DNA from: Fluviibacter sp039805865
Lineage (GTDB): Bacteria; Pseudomonadota; Gammaproteobacteria; Burkholderiales; Rhodocyclaceae
Length of the DNA stretch: 64,000 nucleotides
Reading direction: 5' to 3'
Assembly: GCA_039805865.1 (NCBI GenBank)
Contig: JBDLTI010000003.1
Location: 1-64,000, forward strand
Shown piece by piece: positions 9,318 through 16,968 of this stretch. The notes beneath the pieces were generated by a model. The model worked only from the letters and a program-made list of their open reading frames with translations, searched no databases and was not told the DNA's origin. Made by a program: the position numbers and the translations under genes. How positions within the stretch are numbered: position 1 is the first letter of the stretch; each line of letters opens with the position of its first letter.

Positions 9318-9393
9318 GGGCGGTTATATTCAGCGGTAGAAGGCTTCCTTCACACGGAAGAGGTCACTGGTTCGATCCCAGTACCGCCCACCA
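9318..9393 (+). tRNA. tRNA-Val (CAC)
   Basis: 76 nt with a perfect acceptor stem GGGCGGT/ACCGCCC, discriminator A and encoded CCA. The anticodon loop TTCACAC gives CAC (Val), and the T arm ACTGG-TTCGATC-CCAGT is perfect. The D arm is irregular: only TTC/GAA pairs well, position 10 faces G25 as an A-G mismatch, and there is one extra T between the acceptor and D stems. It is a stand-alone unit with its own promoter and terminator, and marks the edge of the accessory region that follows. Confidence 0.94.
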
Positions 9394-9402
9394 ACAGATA
9401 CT

Positions 9403-9441
9403 AAAAAAACCCTTGTGAGTAAAAACTCCCAGGGGTTTTTT
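9403..9441 (+). terminator. rho-independent terminator of tRNA-Val
   Basis: Two 16-base arms (9405-9420 and 9425-9440) pair with one mismatch and one G-T pair around a 4-base A loop, and the second arm ends in TTTTTT. Ten bases behind the tRNA. Confidence 0.88.
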
Positions 9442-9458
9442 GCATCTACGGGCTAGCG

Positions 9459-9492
9459 AAAGTCGACATAAGCTTTGCGTTATTATGACTTT
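9459..9492 (+). repeat. 34-bp operator-like inverted repeat 1 upstream of fic
   Basis: Left arm AAAGTCGACATAA (9459-9471) and right arm TTATGACTTT (9483-9492) are inverted copies of an AAAGTC(N)ATAA motif. The whole site is 34 bp. A possible -10 (TATTAT, 9481-9486) lies inside it. See the second copy at 9500-9533. Confidence 0.6.
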
Positions 9493-9499
9493 GTGCTAA

Positions 9500-9533
9500 A
9501 AAGTCGCAATAACAAACAGGATGTCACGACTTT
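9500..9533 (+). repeat. 34-bp operator-like inverted repeat 2 overlapping the fic start
   Basis: Left arm AAAGTCGCAATAA (9500-9512) and right arm CACGACTTT (9525-9533), again exactly 34 bp from outer edge to outer edge and 41 bp in phase from copy 1. The right arm covers the proposed TTG start codon, so a protein bound here would block transcription and translation start. Confidence 0.6.
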
Positions 9534-10737
9534 GAACAAGCGAGACCTACATCCAGACCTGCAAGCGACCTGTGCGCCAATATCCGGTCGCAATGGTTGC
9601 TTTGCGGTTGTGCCGCCACCCGCGCCGGCACAGCTCAACATTCCTGCTTGCTACGGCCTGATAGCAGCAGCTCAGAGCGAATTACAAAACCTAGGCAATG
9701 CGATCAGTCGTAACCCGGCTCATGCAGACTTGCTCTTGCACATGCTTAACAGGCGTGAGGCCGTTGATAGCAGCCAACTAGAAGGCACCCAGACCGGGTT
9801 CGATGGCCTGCTATTGCATGAATTACAAGAAGAGACGGGGCAGCTGGAAACCAGAAATAAAGACGCACGTGAAACGTTGGGCTACCTCCGTGCCTATTTA
9901 GCGGGCGCCTCCGCCATTCAAATGCGCGGTCAAAAGGCGCTAAATACATCGTTGCTCTGCCAGATGCACAACATTTTGTTGAATGGTTTTGTCGAGAGCA
10001 TGCCCGGCAAAATTCGGGATCGCCAGAACTATATCGGTATACGTCTAGAAACGGCCACATACATTCCGCCGCCAGCAGAGGCATTAACGCGATTATTAAT
10101 CGACCTGACCGAGTTGCTCCAGTACCAGCCCGATGGAGTGATGGAGGTTTCGTTACTTCAACGGGCGGCCATCGCGCATGCGCAATTCGAGGCGATTCAT
10201 CCGTTCCTCGATGGTAATGGCCGGGTAGGTAGATTGCTTCTGCCGCTGATGTTTCAAGCTGAAGGCTGGCCACCTATTCATCTGGCCACTTTTTTAAAAG
10301 TGCGTAAGCAAGAATACTATGCAGCATTGTTAGCCGTTCAGACCAAACTAGATTGGCAACCTTGGTTGAGCTTGTTTCTAGAGTGTGTCATCGCATCATG
10401 CAAACACACCATTCAATTACTCGATCACCTTCATGGTTTAAGGAACCAATGGACCCAAAGGCTCACTGATGCCAAAAAGAGAAAGCATGCCGCGGTATGG
10501 CAACTGTTAGCGCTACTACTGGGTCAACCCGTTGTTACTGCTAACGAAATCGTAAAAAAAACAGGCATCTCGTATAGCACGGCTAACCAATCAATTGTCG
10601 AGCTGGTTGCGCTGGATATTCTGCGGCCAGCTCAGACAGAGAGACAACGGGATCGTGCATTTCATGCACACGAAGTGATGAATATTCTTTACACAGGCCT
10701 AGATAAAGTGCTGGCACAGGTAGCAGCCCTTAAATAA
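9532..10737 (+). CDS. Fic-domain protein with winged-helix C-terminus (probable AMP transferase)
   Basis: 401 residues from a TTG start. No ATG exists early in the frame, and this start gives NKRDLHPDLQ..., resembling the usual N-terminus of the family, with AGGA 10 bp upstream; alternatives are GTG 9493 and TTG 9475. The N-terminal Fic_N region holds the inhibitory helix motif S80-x3-E84-G85. The active-site loop HPFLDGNGRVGR begins at about residue 223 and is intact. A winged helix (ANEIVKKTGISYSTANQSI) lies near residues 325-350. Such proteins transfer AMP to a protein hydroxyl, and the inhibitory glutamate suggests self-restraint. The target is unknown. The winged helix and the adjacent tandem repeats suggest autoregulation (inference). 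Confidence 0.88.
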   Translation: MNKRDLHPDLQATCAPISGRNGCFAVVPPPAPAQLNIPACYGLIAAAQSELQNLGNAISRNPAHADLLLHMLNRREAVDSSQLEGTQTGFDGLLLHELQEETGQLETRNKDARETLGYLRAYLAGASAIQMRGQKALNTSLLCQMHNILLNGFVESMPGKIRDRQNYIGIRLETATYIPPPAEALTRLLIDLTELLQYQPDGVMEVSLLQRAAIAHAQFEAIHPFLDGNGRVGRLLLPLMFQAEGWPPIHLATFLKVRKQEYYAALLAVQTKLDWQPWLSLFLECVIASCKHTIQLLDHLHGLRNQWTQRLTDAKKRKHAAVWQLLALLLGQPVVTANEIVKKTGISYSTANQSIVELVALDILRPAQTERQRDRAFHAHEVMNILYTGLDKVLAQVAALK

Positions 10738-10763
10738 GGTTTTATTGAACCGGATCAATCTTT

Positions 10764-11201
10764 ATGAAATTCAGCAAACTTCTCATCATCCTCGCAAGCG
10801 CCATCTCGTTAAACGCTATTGCCGATGAGCCCAAGGCGCACTACACCGATATCCCCGGAGTTAAAGCCCACATCCTCACTAAAACCACTAAGGCGTGGAA
10901 CGGTAGTGATTTGCCGGCCTACGGCGATGGTCAGCCAGAAATCACCATCATTCGTTACCAGATCGAGCCGGGCGCCACGCTACCGATGCATATGCACCCG
11001 GTGATTAACGCCGGCCTGCTCATCAAAGGGCAGCTTACCGTTATCAAGAAAACGGGTGAAACCCTCAACATAACAGCTGGGCAGCCTATCGTAGAGCTAT
11101 TTAAAGAATGGCATTACGGCACTAACCCTGGCAACGAACCCGTGGATCTGGTCATTGTTTATGCCGGGACTGTGGGTACACCGTTGGTAATTCGGGAGTA
11201 A
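10764..11201 (+). CDS. secreted cupin-domain protein
   Basis: 145 residues with a signal peptide (MKFSKLLIILASAISLNAIA). A single small cupin barrel spans about residues 55-140. It has a metal-site motif PGATLPMHMHPVINAG near residue 74, with two histidines and no obvious glutamate at the usual place, then G-x5-P-x-V-x5-W-H in the second motif. The product is periplasmic; its substrate cannot be deduced. It follows fic by 26 bp on the same strand and may be co-transcribed. Confidence 0.8.
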   Translation: MKFSKLLIILASAISLNAIADEPKAHYTDIPGVKAHILTKTTKAWNGSDLPAYGDGQPEITIIRYQIEPGATLPMHMHPVINAGLLIKGQLTVIKKTGETLNITAGQPIVELFKEWHYGTNPGNEPVDLVIVYAGTVGTPLVIRE

Positions 11202-11285
11202 GCCAGGAGCAGTTTCCAAGAAGCGCAGTATCATCTGGTGACACACTGACTGTTTCATAATCAGTAAAACAACTGGAACGCCCGA

Positions 11286-12266
11286 ATGGATCGCACCGAA
11301 CGCTTCTACAAAATCCAGGATCTGCTCAAACAGCAGAAAAAGCTGACTATGAAGCGTCTGCAGGAAACGCTCAACGTTTCCCGTGCCACCCTATGCCGTG
11401 ATCTGGATTACCTTCGCGATCGGCTCGGTGTTCCCATCGTCTGGGACGCAAAATCACGAGCCTATGTTCTTGAGAGCTTTTCAACAGACGCTGCAAGGCA
11501 GGAGCTCCCCGGTGTCTGGTTCAATGAATCCGAGATTCACGGTTTGCTGGGCATGATTGAAATCATCAACCAGATGCAGGCCGGCAGCACTCTGGTAGAA
11601 CGGATGACTCCCCTGAAACAGCGGTTGGAGATTCTGCTGGAGCAGGGTACTGGCAGCGCCAGCGAGATCATGCAACGCATCCGTATTCTGCCCATGGCCA
11701 GGCGGCCGGTAAGTGACGAACATTTCCAGTGGCTGGCAGATGCATTGGTCAAACGCCAGAGGGTGCGTATCCGGCACCTTAGCCGTAAGCGCAGCGAAAC
11801 TGTCGAACGGGACATCTCTCCCCAACGGTTGGTCTACTACCGGGATAACTGGTACCTGGACGCCTACTGCCACCTGCGTGATGATCTGCGAAGCTTTGCG
11901 CTGGACGCCATTGAAGCGGTATCCCTGCTTGATAATCCCGCGCTGACTGCCACCGATAAAGCCCTGGCCGAATACTACGAGCAGAGCTACGGCATATTCA
12001 ACGGCAAAGCCAGTCACGTAGCCAGATTACGGTTCACCCCATTCAGAGCCCAGTGGGTTGCCAGAGAGATATGGCACCCCAAACAACGCGGAAGCTTCGA
12101 GCCGGACGGCTCGTACATCCTTGAAGTGCCCTACGGTAATGACACCGAATTACTCATGGACATTCTGAAACAGGGGCCGGAGGTCGAGGTTCTGGCACCG
12201 GACTCACTAAAACAGAAAACCCTCAACATCCTCGCTGCCACACAAGCAAAGTATCAATCATCATGA
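11286..12266 (+). CDS. WYL-domain transcriptional regulator (YafY/PafB type)
   Basis: 326 residues. The N-terminal DeoR-like helix-turn-helix (residues 5-60, LTMKRLQETLNVSRATLCRD) binds DNA. The WYL domain at about 140-215 contains RLVYYRDNWYLDAYCHLR, and a C-terminal WCX extension follows (235-320). WYL domains sense nucleic acid or small ligands, and regulators of this layout (BrxR, CapW, PafBC) often control DNA-damage or anti-phage genes. Its stop overlaps the next gene as ATGA, and a clamp-like protein and hsdMSR lie just downstream, so it probably controls that group (inference). The preceding gap, 11202-11285, holds no clear promoter. Confidence 0.88.
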   Translation: MDRTERFYKIQDLLKQQKKLTMKRLQETLNVSRATLCRDLDYLRDRLGVPIVWDAKSRAYVLESFSTDAARQELPGVWFNESEIHGLLGMIEIINQMQAGSTLVERMTPLKQRLEILLEQGTGSASEIMQRIRILPMARRPVSDEHFQWLADALVKRQRVRIRHLSRKRSETVERDISPQRLVYYRDNWYLDAYCHLRDDLRSFALDAIEAVSLLDNPALTATDKALAEYYEQSYGIFNGKASHVARLRFTPFRAQWVAREIWHPKQRGSFEPDGSYILEVPYGNDTELLMDILKQGPEVEVLAPDSLKQKTLNILAATQAKYQSS

Positions 12267-12511
12267 ACGACATCCGTAACTGTGAATTCCGCTTCAAATG
12301 TCCCAAACAATGGGATGCCCTAAAGTCAACCGACAACCAAGACCAGCGCTTTTGCAGTGTGTGCAACCAGATCGTTTACTTCTGCCATACCGATAAAGAA
12401 CTGTTGGCCGCTATCAAAGAAGATCGTTGCATCGCCATTAAAGTGACTAGTGCAAAAGATGAAGGCATACAAGTCGGCATGCCGGCGCCTGAATACAATC
12501 GCAGAGGTTAA
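12263..12511 (+). CDS. small cysteine-rich protein, probable zinc-binding
   Basis: 82 residues of unknown function. Cysteines fall at residues 7, 13, 31, 34, 41 and 55, with the core RFCSVCNQIVYFCHT and a later DRCIAI, a spacing that suggests a zinc knuckle. No membrane segment or signal. Its ATG overlaps the WYL regulator stop (ATGA), and 5 bp separate it from the next gene, so the three are translationally coupled. It may be a co-regulator or an adaptor of that regulator; neither is shown by the sequence. Confidence 0.72.
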   Translation: MNDIRNCEFRFKCPKQWDALKSTDNQDQRFCSVCNQIVYFCHTDKELLAAIKEDRCIAIKVTSAKDEGIQVGMPAPEYNRRG

Positions 12512-12516
12512 GAACC

Positions 12517-13050
12517 ATGGATTTCTGGCTCGAGCTACCTACCAAAAACTTTATTCAGGCCCTTAAAACCGTTAAGCCGCGCCTACGCAGTGTTGCCAAA
12601 AGAGCGGGTACGCTGGACATCAGCTTTATCAACGGGGAAGCTATCTTTTGTGTAGGCGGCGCCATGACCCGTGTTCATGCCCAAGGCCATTGGGCCGGTG
12701 TAGTTGAAACCCCGTTTCTAACGCTGTTATCGTTTATCCAGGTGCCACCGGCAGGCGATACCGTCAAACTGGAGTTTGATGGCGACAAGTTCAAGATCGG
12801 TAGCTTCCGCTGTAAAGCCACCTGGCAAAACGTGAGCGACCAGATCACCGAGATCAAGAACGAAATTCACCTCAACGAGCTGGATAAAAAGGCCGAACTC
12901 AAAAAGCACTATTGCCCCAACTGTGGCACTAAAACCGGCATTCCACAGCCAGATGCACCCACCGACCTGTTTGAGGGGCTGAACTCCTCGCCAAAACCGA
13001 TAACCCGGTATCAGTGCAGTAAGTGCAGGCTCGGTTGGCTTGAGCAATGA
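12517..13050 (+). CDS. unknown protein with sliding-clamp-like domain and zinc ribbon
   Basis: 177 residues, no family recognised with certainty. Residues 8-105 follow the order helix, strand, strand, strand, helix, strand, strand seen in one half-domain of PCNA/beta clamps: FIQALKTVKPRLR, LDISFING, AIFCVGGAMTRVHAQG, then FLTLLSFIQV, VKLEFDG and KFKIGSFRC. A charged linker follows (110-130), then a zinc ribbon made of CPNCG (near 132) and CSKC (near 168). This would be a DNA-associated protein. The clamp reading rests on pattern only. It is the third gene of the WYL cassette and ends 103 bp before hsdM. Confidence 0.7.
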   Translation: MDFWLELPTKNFIQALKTVKPRLRSVAKRAGTLDISFINGEAIFCVGGAMTRVHAQGHWAGVVETPFLTLLSFIQVPPAGDTVKLEFDGDKFKIGSFRCKATWQNVSDQITEIKNEIHLNELDKKAELKKHYCPNCGTKTGIPQPDAPTDLFEGLNSSPKPITRYQCSKCRLGWLEQ

Positions 13051-13153
13051 TCGTTTACGGTTGTCGAGAATAAGTAACCTATTTGTTGAGCAATTGAACC
13101 AAAGAAAACATAAAATGTGAGCGTATATATTTGAACAAAGCGTTACACGCCAC

Positions 13154-15547
13154 ATGAACAAACCTATAAAGCAAGAACAAAGCAATTTAAAATGGATTGC
13201 AGACTTTATTTGGCGGATTGCCGATGATCGTCTGAAAGATGTCTATGTGCGGGGCAAATATCGCGATGTGATTCTCCCGTTTACCGTTTTGCGCCGCCTT
13301 GATGCTGTTCTTGAGCAAACCAAGCAGGCAGTGTTGGAACGAAAGAAGTTTCTGGACGCCCAAAAAATTGCCGAACAAGATGGCGCCCTACGCATGGCTT
13401 CAGGTCAAGCGTTTTATAACACTTCAGATTTCACCCTCGCCACGCTTACGGCTAGTGGCAAAGGACAGCGCCTGCGCGATAACTTCGTCAATTATCTGGA
13501 TGGTTTCTCACCGAACGTTCAAGACATCCTTGCTAAATTCAAATTCCGCGATCAAATTCAAACAATGGTCGAGGCCGATATTCTTGGCTATTTGATCGAA
13601 GACTTTCTTGATCGAGCCGTCAATCTCACGTCATTGCCAGTCTATGACGAAGATGGTCGTATCAAACTGCCGGCGTTAGACAACCACGGCATGGGTACCG
13701 TGTTTGAGGAGTTGATCCGCCGCTTCAACGAAGAAAACAACGAAGAGGCCGGGGAACATTTCACGCCTCGTGACGTGGTTCAACTGATGGCCAAGCTGCT
13801 ATTCATGCCGGTGGCCAATCAAATTCAATCCGGCACCTACCTTTTGTATGACGGCAGCTGCGGCACGGGTGGCATGCTCACTGTAGCTGAAGAAGCGCTG
13901 CACGATCTGGCCGCAACACACGACAAGGAAGTCTCAATTCACCTTTTCGGCCAGGAGATTAACCCCGAGACCTACGCTATTTGTAAAGCAGACCTGTTGC
14001 TTAAAGGTGAGGGCGACGAGGCTGAAAACATCGTCGGCGGTGCTGATAAGTCCACGCTTTCTGCCGATGCCTTTAAAGCCCATGAATTCGACTTCATGAT
14101 TTCTAATCCGCCCTACGGCAAGAGCTGGAAGACCGACCTCGACCGAATGGGCGGCAAGAAAGAGTTTGGTGATCCACGCTTCATTGTTAACCATGACGGC
14201 GATCCTGAATTCAAACTCATTACCCGTTCCAGTGATGGGCAGCTGATGTTCCTGGTGAATAAGCTGCAGAAGATGAAGCACAAAACACCACTCGGCAGCC
14301 GCATCGCACTGGTTCATAACGGTTCCGCGCTTTTCACAGGTGATGCAGGGCAGGGTGAGAGTAACATCCGTCGTTGGGTGCTGGAGAACGATTGGCTCGA
14401 AGCCATTATTGCCTTGCCACTCAATATATTTTACAACACTGGTATTGCTACTTACATCTGGGTGCTGGCTAATAAAAAGGCTGAAAACCGTAGTGGCAAG
14501 GTACAGCTGATTGACGCAACGCAGTGGTTCCAGCCGATGCGTCGCAACCTTGGCAAGAAAAACTGCGAACTGGCCGATGCAGACATTGAACTCATTATGA
14601 TGCATTACCTTGATCAGCCAGCCGTTGACGAAAAGGAAGCCAAGGCGACGCCCGAGTGCAAATGGTTTGATAACGCCGACTTTGGTTATTGGAAGATTAC
14701 GGTAGAACGACCGCTACGTCTGAAAAGCCAACTAAAGCGACACGCCATCGAAAGCCTGCGTTTTGCTTCTGGTGACGAGGCTCTACGCACTGAGATCTAC
14801 GCAAAGCACGGCGACGAGCTGTACACGGAATTTGCCAAGCTCAAACCAGAAATTGAGGCATGGCTCAAAGCTGACGAAGGCGATGAAGATGCTGACGACG
14901 AGTCGGATGACGAAGACGCCAAGACCACCAAGAAGGCCGTACCAGAGAAAAGGCGTAAAAAACTGCTCGACCCTGCAACCTGGCTACGGGACAAAACCCT
15001 ATTAGAAGTGGCAAAGCTCGCACAGAAAGTGCTGGGCGAAGTTCTGTTCAACGATCACAATGAGTTCCGCGCGCGATTAGAGGCTATGCTCAAGGAGCAC
15101 AACAAGAAGCTGGGCGCAGCCGAGAAGAAGACTATTTACAAGGCCGTAAGCTGGCGCGACGAATCTGCGCCTCCCGTTGTTGCCAAGCGCAGCAAGCTCA
15201 AAGCGAGCGAATCTTTCGACCCCGTTTACGACGGCTCGTACCTAGAAACCGTTGGAAAAGATCGCTTTAGAGTGGAATACGAGGCTGATACGGATTTGCG
15301 CGATACTGAGCAGGTGCCGCTCAAGGAAACCGGGGGCATTGAAGCCTTCTTCGTTCGTGAGGTGCTGCCCCACACACCCGATGCGTGGATTGCGATGGAC
15401 AACACCAAGATTGGCTATGAGATCTCATTTGCACGATACTTCTACAAGCCAACCCCTTTGCGTACCCTTGAACAGATTCGCGCAGATATCCTCAAGCTAG
15501 AGCAGCAGACCGAGGGCTTGCTGCACAAGATCGTGGGGGCGGTGTGA
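13154..15547 (+). CDS. hsdM: type I restriction-modification system, methyltransferase subunit HsdM
   Basis: 797 residues. It carries the N-terminal HsdM helical domain (1-150), then the N6-adenine methylase core: motif I YDGSCGTGGML near 232 and motif IV NPPYGKSW near 318. It methylates adenine in the target site as part of M2S. The protein is longer than the usual 500-550 residues. After the core comes an acidic linker of about 25 residues rich in Asp/Glu (from about 575), a Lys-rich stretch and a further 200-residue domain ending in coiled-coil-like sequence. The last base pairs overlap the GTG start of hsdS. Upstream is an A+T-rich leader. Confidence 0.95.
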   Translation: MNKPIKQEQSNLKWIADFIWRIADDRLKDVYVRGKYRDVILPFTVLRRLDAVLEQTKQAVLERKKFLDAQKIAEQDGALRMASGQAFYNTSDFTLATLTASGKGQRLRDNFVNYLDGFSPNVQDILAKFKFRDQIQTMVEADILGYLIEDFLDRAVNLTSLPVYDEDGRIKLPALDNHGMGTVFEELIRRFNEENNEEAGEHFTPRDVVQLMAKLLFMPVANQIQSGTYLLYDGSCGTGGMLTVAEEALHDLAATHDKEVSIHLFGQEINPETYAICKADLLLKGEGDEAENIVGGADKSTLSADAFKAHEFDFMISNPPYGKSWKTDLDRMGGKKEFGDPRFIVNHDGDPEFKLITRSSDGQLMFLVNKLQKMKHKTPLGSRIALVHNGSALFTGDAGQGESNIRRWVLENDWLEAIIALPLNIFYNTGIATYIWVLANKKAENRSGKVQLIDATQWFQPMRRNLGKKNCELADADIELIMMHYLDQPAVDEKEAKATPECKWFDNADFGYWKITVERPLRLKSQLKRHAIESLRFASGDEALRTEIYAKHGDELYTEFAKLKPEIEAWLKADEGDEDADDESDDEDAKTTKKAVPEKRRKKLLDPATWLRDKTLLEVAKLAQKVLGEVLFNDHNEFRARLEAMLKEHNKKLGAAEKKTIYKAVSWRDESAPPVVAKRSKLKASESFDPVYDGSYLETVGKDRFRVEYEADTDLRDTEQVPLKETGGIEAFFVREVLPHTPDAWIAMDNTKIGYEISFARYFYKPTPLRTLEQIRADILKLEQQTEGLLHKIVGAV

Positions 15548-16968
15548 AGGCTGGCGTGAATCCTTACCCCGGCTACAGAAAAACGCGAATGCGCTGGCTA
15601 CCGGCTGTGCCGGAACACTGGAATGAGCAACGCGCCAAAACGTTCTTCCGCGAGGTTGATGAACGCTCGAAGACCGGACTGGAAGAGCTACTGTCTGTAT
15701 CTCATCTCACGGGAGTTACACCGCGTAACCAGAAAAAAGTTACGATGTTCAAAGCCGCCAGCTACGTGGGATCTAAACTTTGCCAGCCCGGCGATATAGT
15801 CATCAACACACTCTGGGCATGGATGGCAGCGCTTGGTGCGAGCAGGTACATCGGAATCGTCAGTCCGGCTTATGGTGTGTATCGGCCGCATCGCGCCGAC
15901 TTTTTTAATCCGGCATATCTTGATTACTTGTTGCGCACCCGTCCCTATGTTGCCGAATATATTGGGCGCTCGACCGGCATTCAATCCTCGCGCCTGCGTC
16001 TGTATCCAAACCAGTTTCTTGATATAGAGCTGCTGCAACCGCCGCGCCCGGAACAAGACAAGATTGTTGTGTACCTGCGGGTACAGGATGCCCACATAGC
16101 CCGTTTCATCAAGGCCAAGCGTGATCTTATCGGTTTGCTTACCGAGCAGAAGCTGTGCATTATCGACCATGCAGTGACGAGAGGGCTGGATGCATCTGTC
16201 GCTCTGAAGCATTCTGGTGTTGAATGGTTGGGGGGTGTCCCCAAACACTGGCAGGTTGGCCTTCTCAAGCATGTCGCTATGGTGCGCTTCAGCGGCGTGG
16301 ACAAGCACTCTCACGCTGATGAAACACCTGTTCGCCTGTGCAACTACACAGATGTCTACAAGAATGATTGCATCACGGGTGACATGGACCTGATGCAAGC
16401 CACAGCTAATGCGGCTGAAATTGCCCGCTTCACACTGAAAGCGGGCGACGTGATCCTCACGAAGGACTCGGAATCGCCGGACGACATCGGCGTACCCGCT
16501 TGGGTTCCGGAAGATCTGCCCGGCGTGGTCTGCGCCTATCACCTTGGTTTGCTAAGACCCGATTCGGAGCGGGTACTGGGTGAGTTTCTGTTTCGTGCCA
16601 TTGGTTCAGCGCGCATAGCGCAGCAGTTTCATGTTCTCGCCACTGGCGTTACTCGCTTCGCACTCAGCAAGCACGATGTAAAAAATGCTGTCATTGCATT
16701 GCCTCCTATCGAAGAACAACAAGCTATCTGCAAGTGGATCGATGACGAGTGCAAACCGCTCGAAGGCGCCATCCAGCGTGCAGTTGAGGAAATCAAGCTG
16801 ATCCGTGAGTACCGCGATCGGTTAATTGCTGATGTCGTCACCGGCCAAGTGGATGTGCGAGGCTGGGTACAGGGGCCGGGCGATCTAGTGACAGACGAAG
16901 ATCTGGCAGCTTTGGGCGGTGATGAGAACATAGAATCCGAAGAGGAGGTAGGCGATGTCGACGACTGA
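15544..16968 (+). CDS. hsdS: type I restriction-modification system, specificity subunit HsdS
   Basis: 474 residues with the two-half HsdS layout: N-terminal target recognition domain (about 15-165), central conserved helix (QDAHIARFIKAKRDLIGLLTEQK), second recognition domain opening with SGVEWLGGVPKHWQVG near 222, and a distal helix (IREYRDRLIADVVTGQVDV). It sets the split DNA target. Start is GTG overlapping the hsdM stop by 4 bp, so translation is coupled. Both recognition domains are complete. The target cannot be read from sequence alone. The C-terminus is acidic and overlaps hsdR by 14 bp. Confidence 0.94.
   Translation: MKAGVNPYPGYRKTRMRWLPAVPEHWNEQRAKTFFREVDERSKTGLEELLSVSHLTGVTPRNQKKVTMFKAASYVGSKLCQPGDIVINTLWAWMAALGASRYIGIVSPAYGVYRPHRADFFNPAYLDYLLRTRPYVAEYIGRSTGIQSSRLRLYPNQFLDIELLQPPRPEQDKIVVYLRVQDAHIARFIKAKRDLIGLLTEQKLCIIDHAVTRGLDASVALKHSGVEWLGGVPKHWQVGLLKHVAMVRFSGVDKHSHADETPVRLCNYTDVYKNDCITGDMDLMQATANAAEIARFTLKAGDVILTKDSESPDDIGVPAWVPEDLPGVVCAYHLGLLRPDSERVLGEFLFRAIGSARIAQQFHVLATGVTRFALSKHDVKNAVIALPPIEEQQAICKWIDDECKPLEGAIQRAVEEIKLIREYRDRLIADVVTGQVDVRGWVQGPGDLVTDEDLAALGGDENIESEEEVGDVDD

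Noticed and set aside
9475..9531. upstream start for fic (TTG 9475 or GTG 9493)
   Set aside because: These add residues without family likeness and lie inside the repeat region; TTG 9532 gives the normal beginning of the family and has AGGA upstream.
13081..13131. promoter for hsdMSR in the A+T-rich leader
   Set aside because: TTGAGC (13086) and TAAAAT (13111) are 19 bp apart and other pairings are worse; not strong enough to list as a feature.
15688..16542. 284-codon open frame antisense to hsdS
   Set aside because: Opposite a complete HsdS frame, with no recognisable motif; a shadow.
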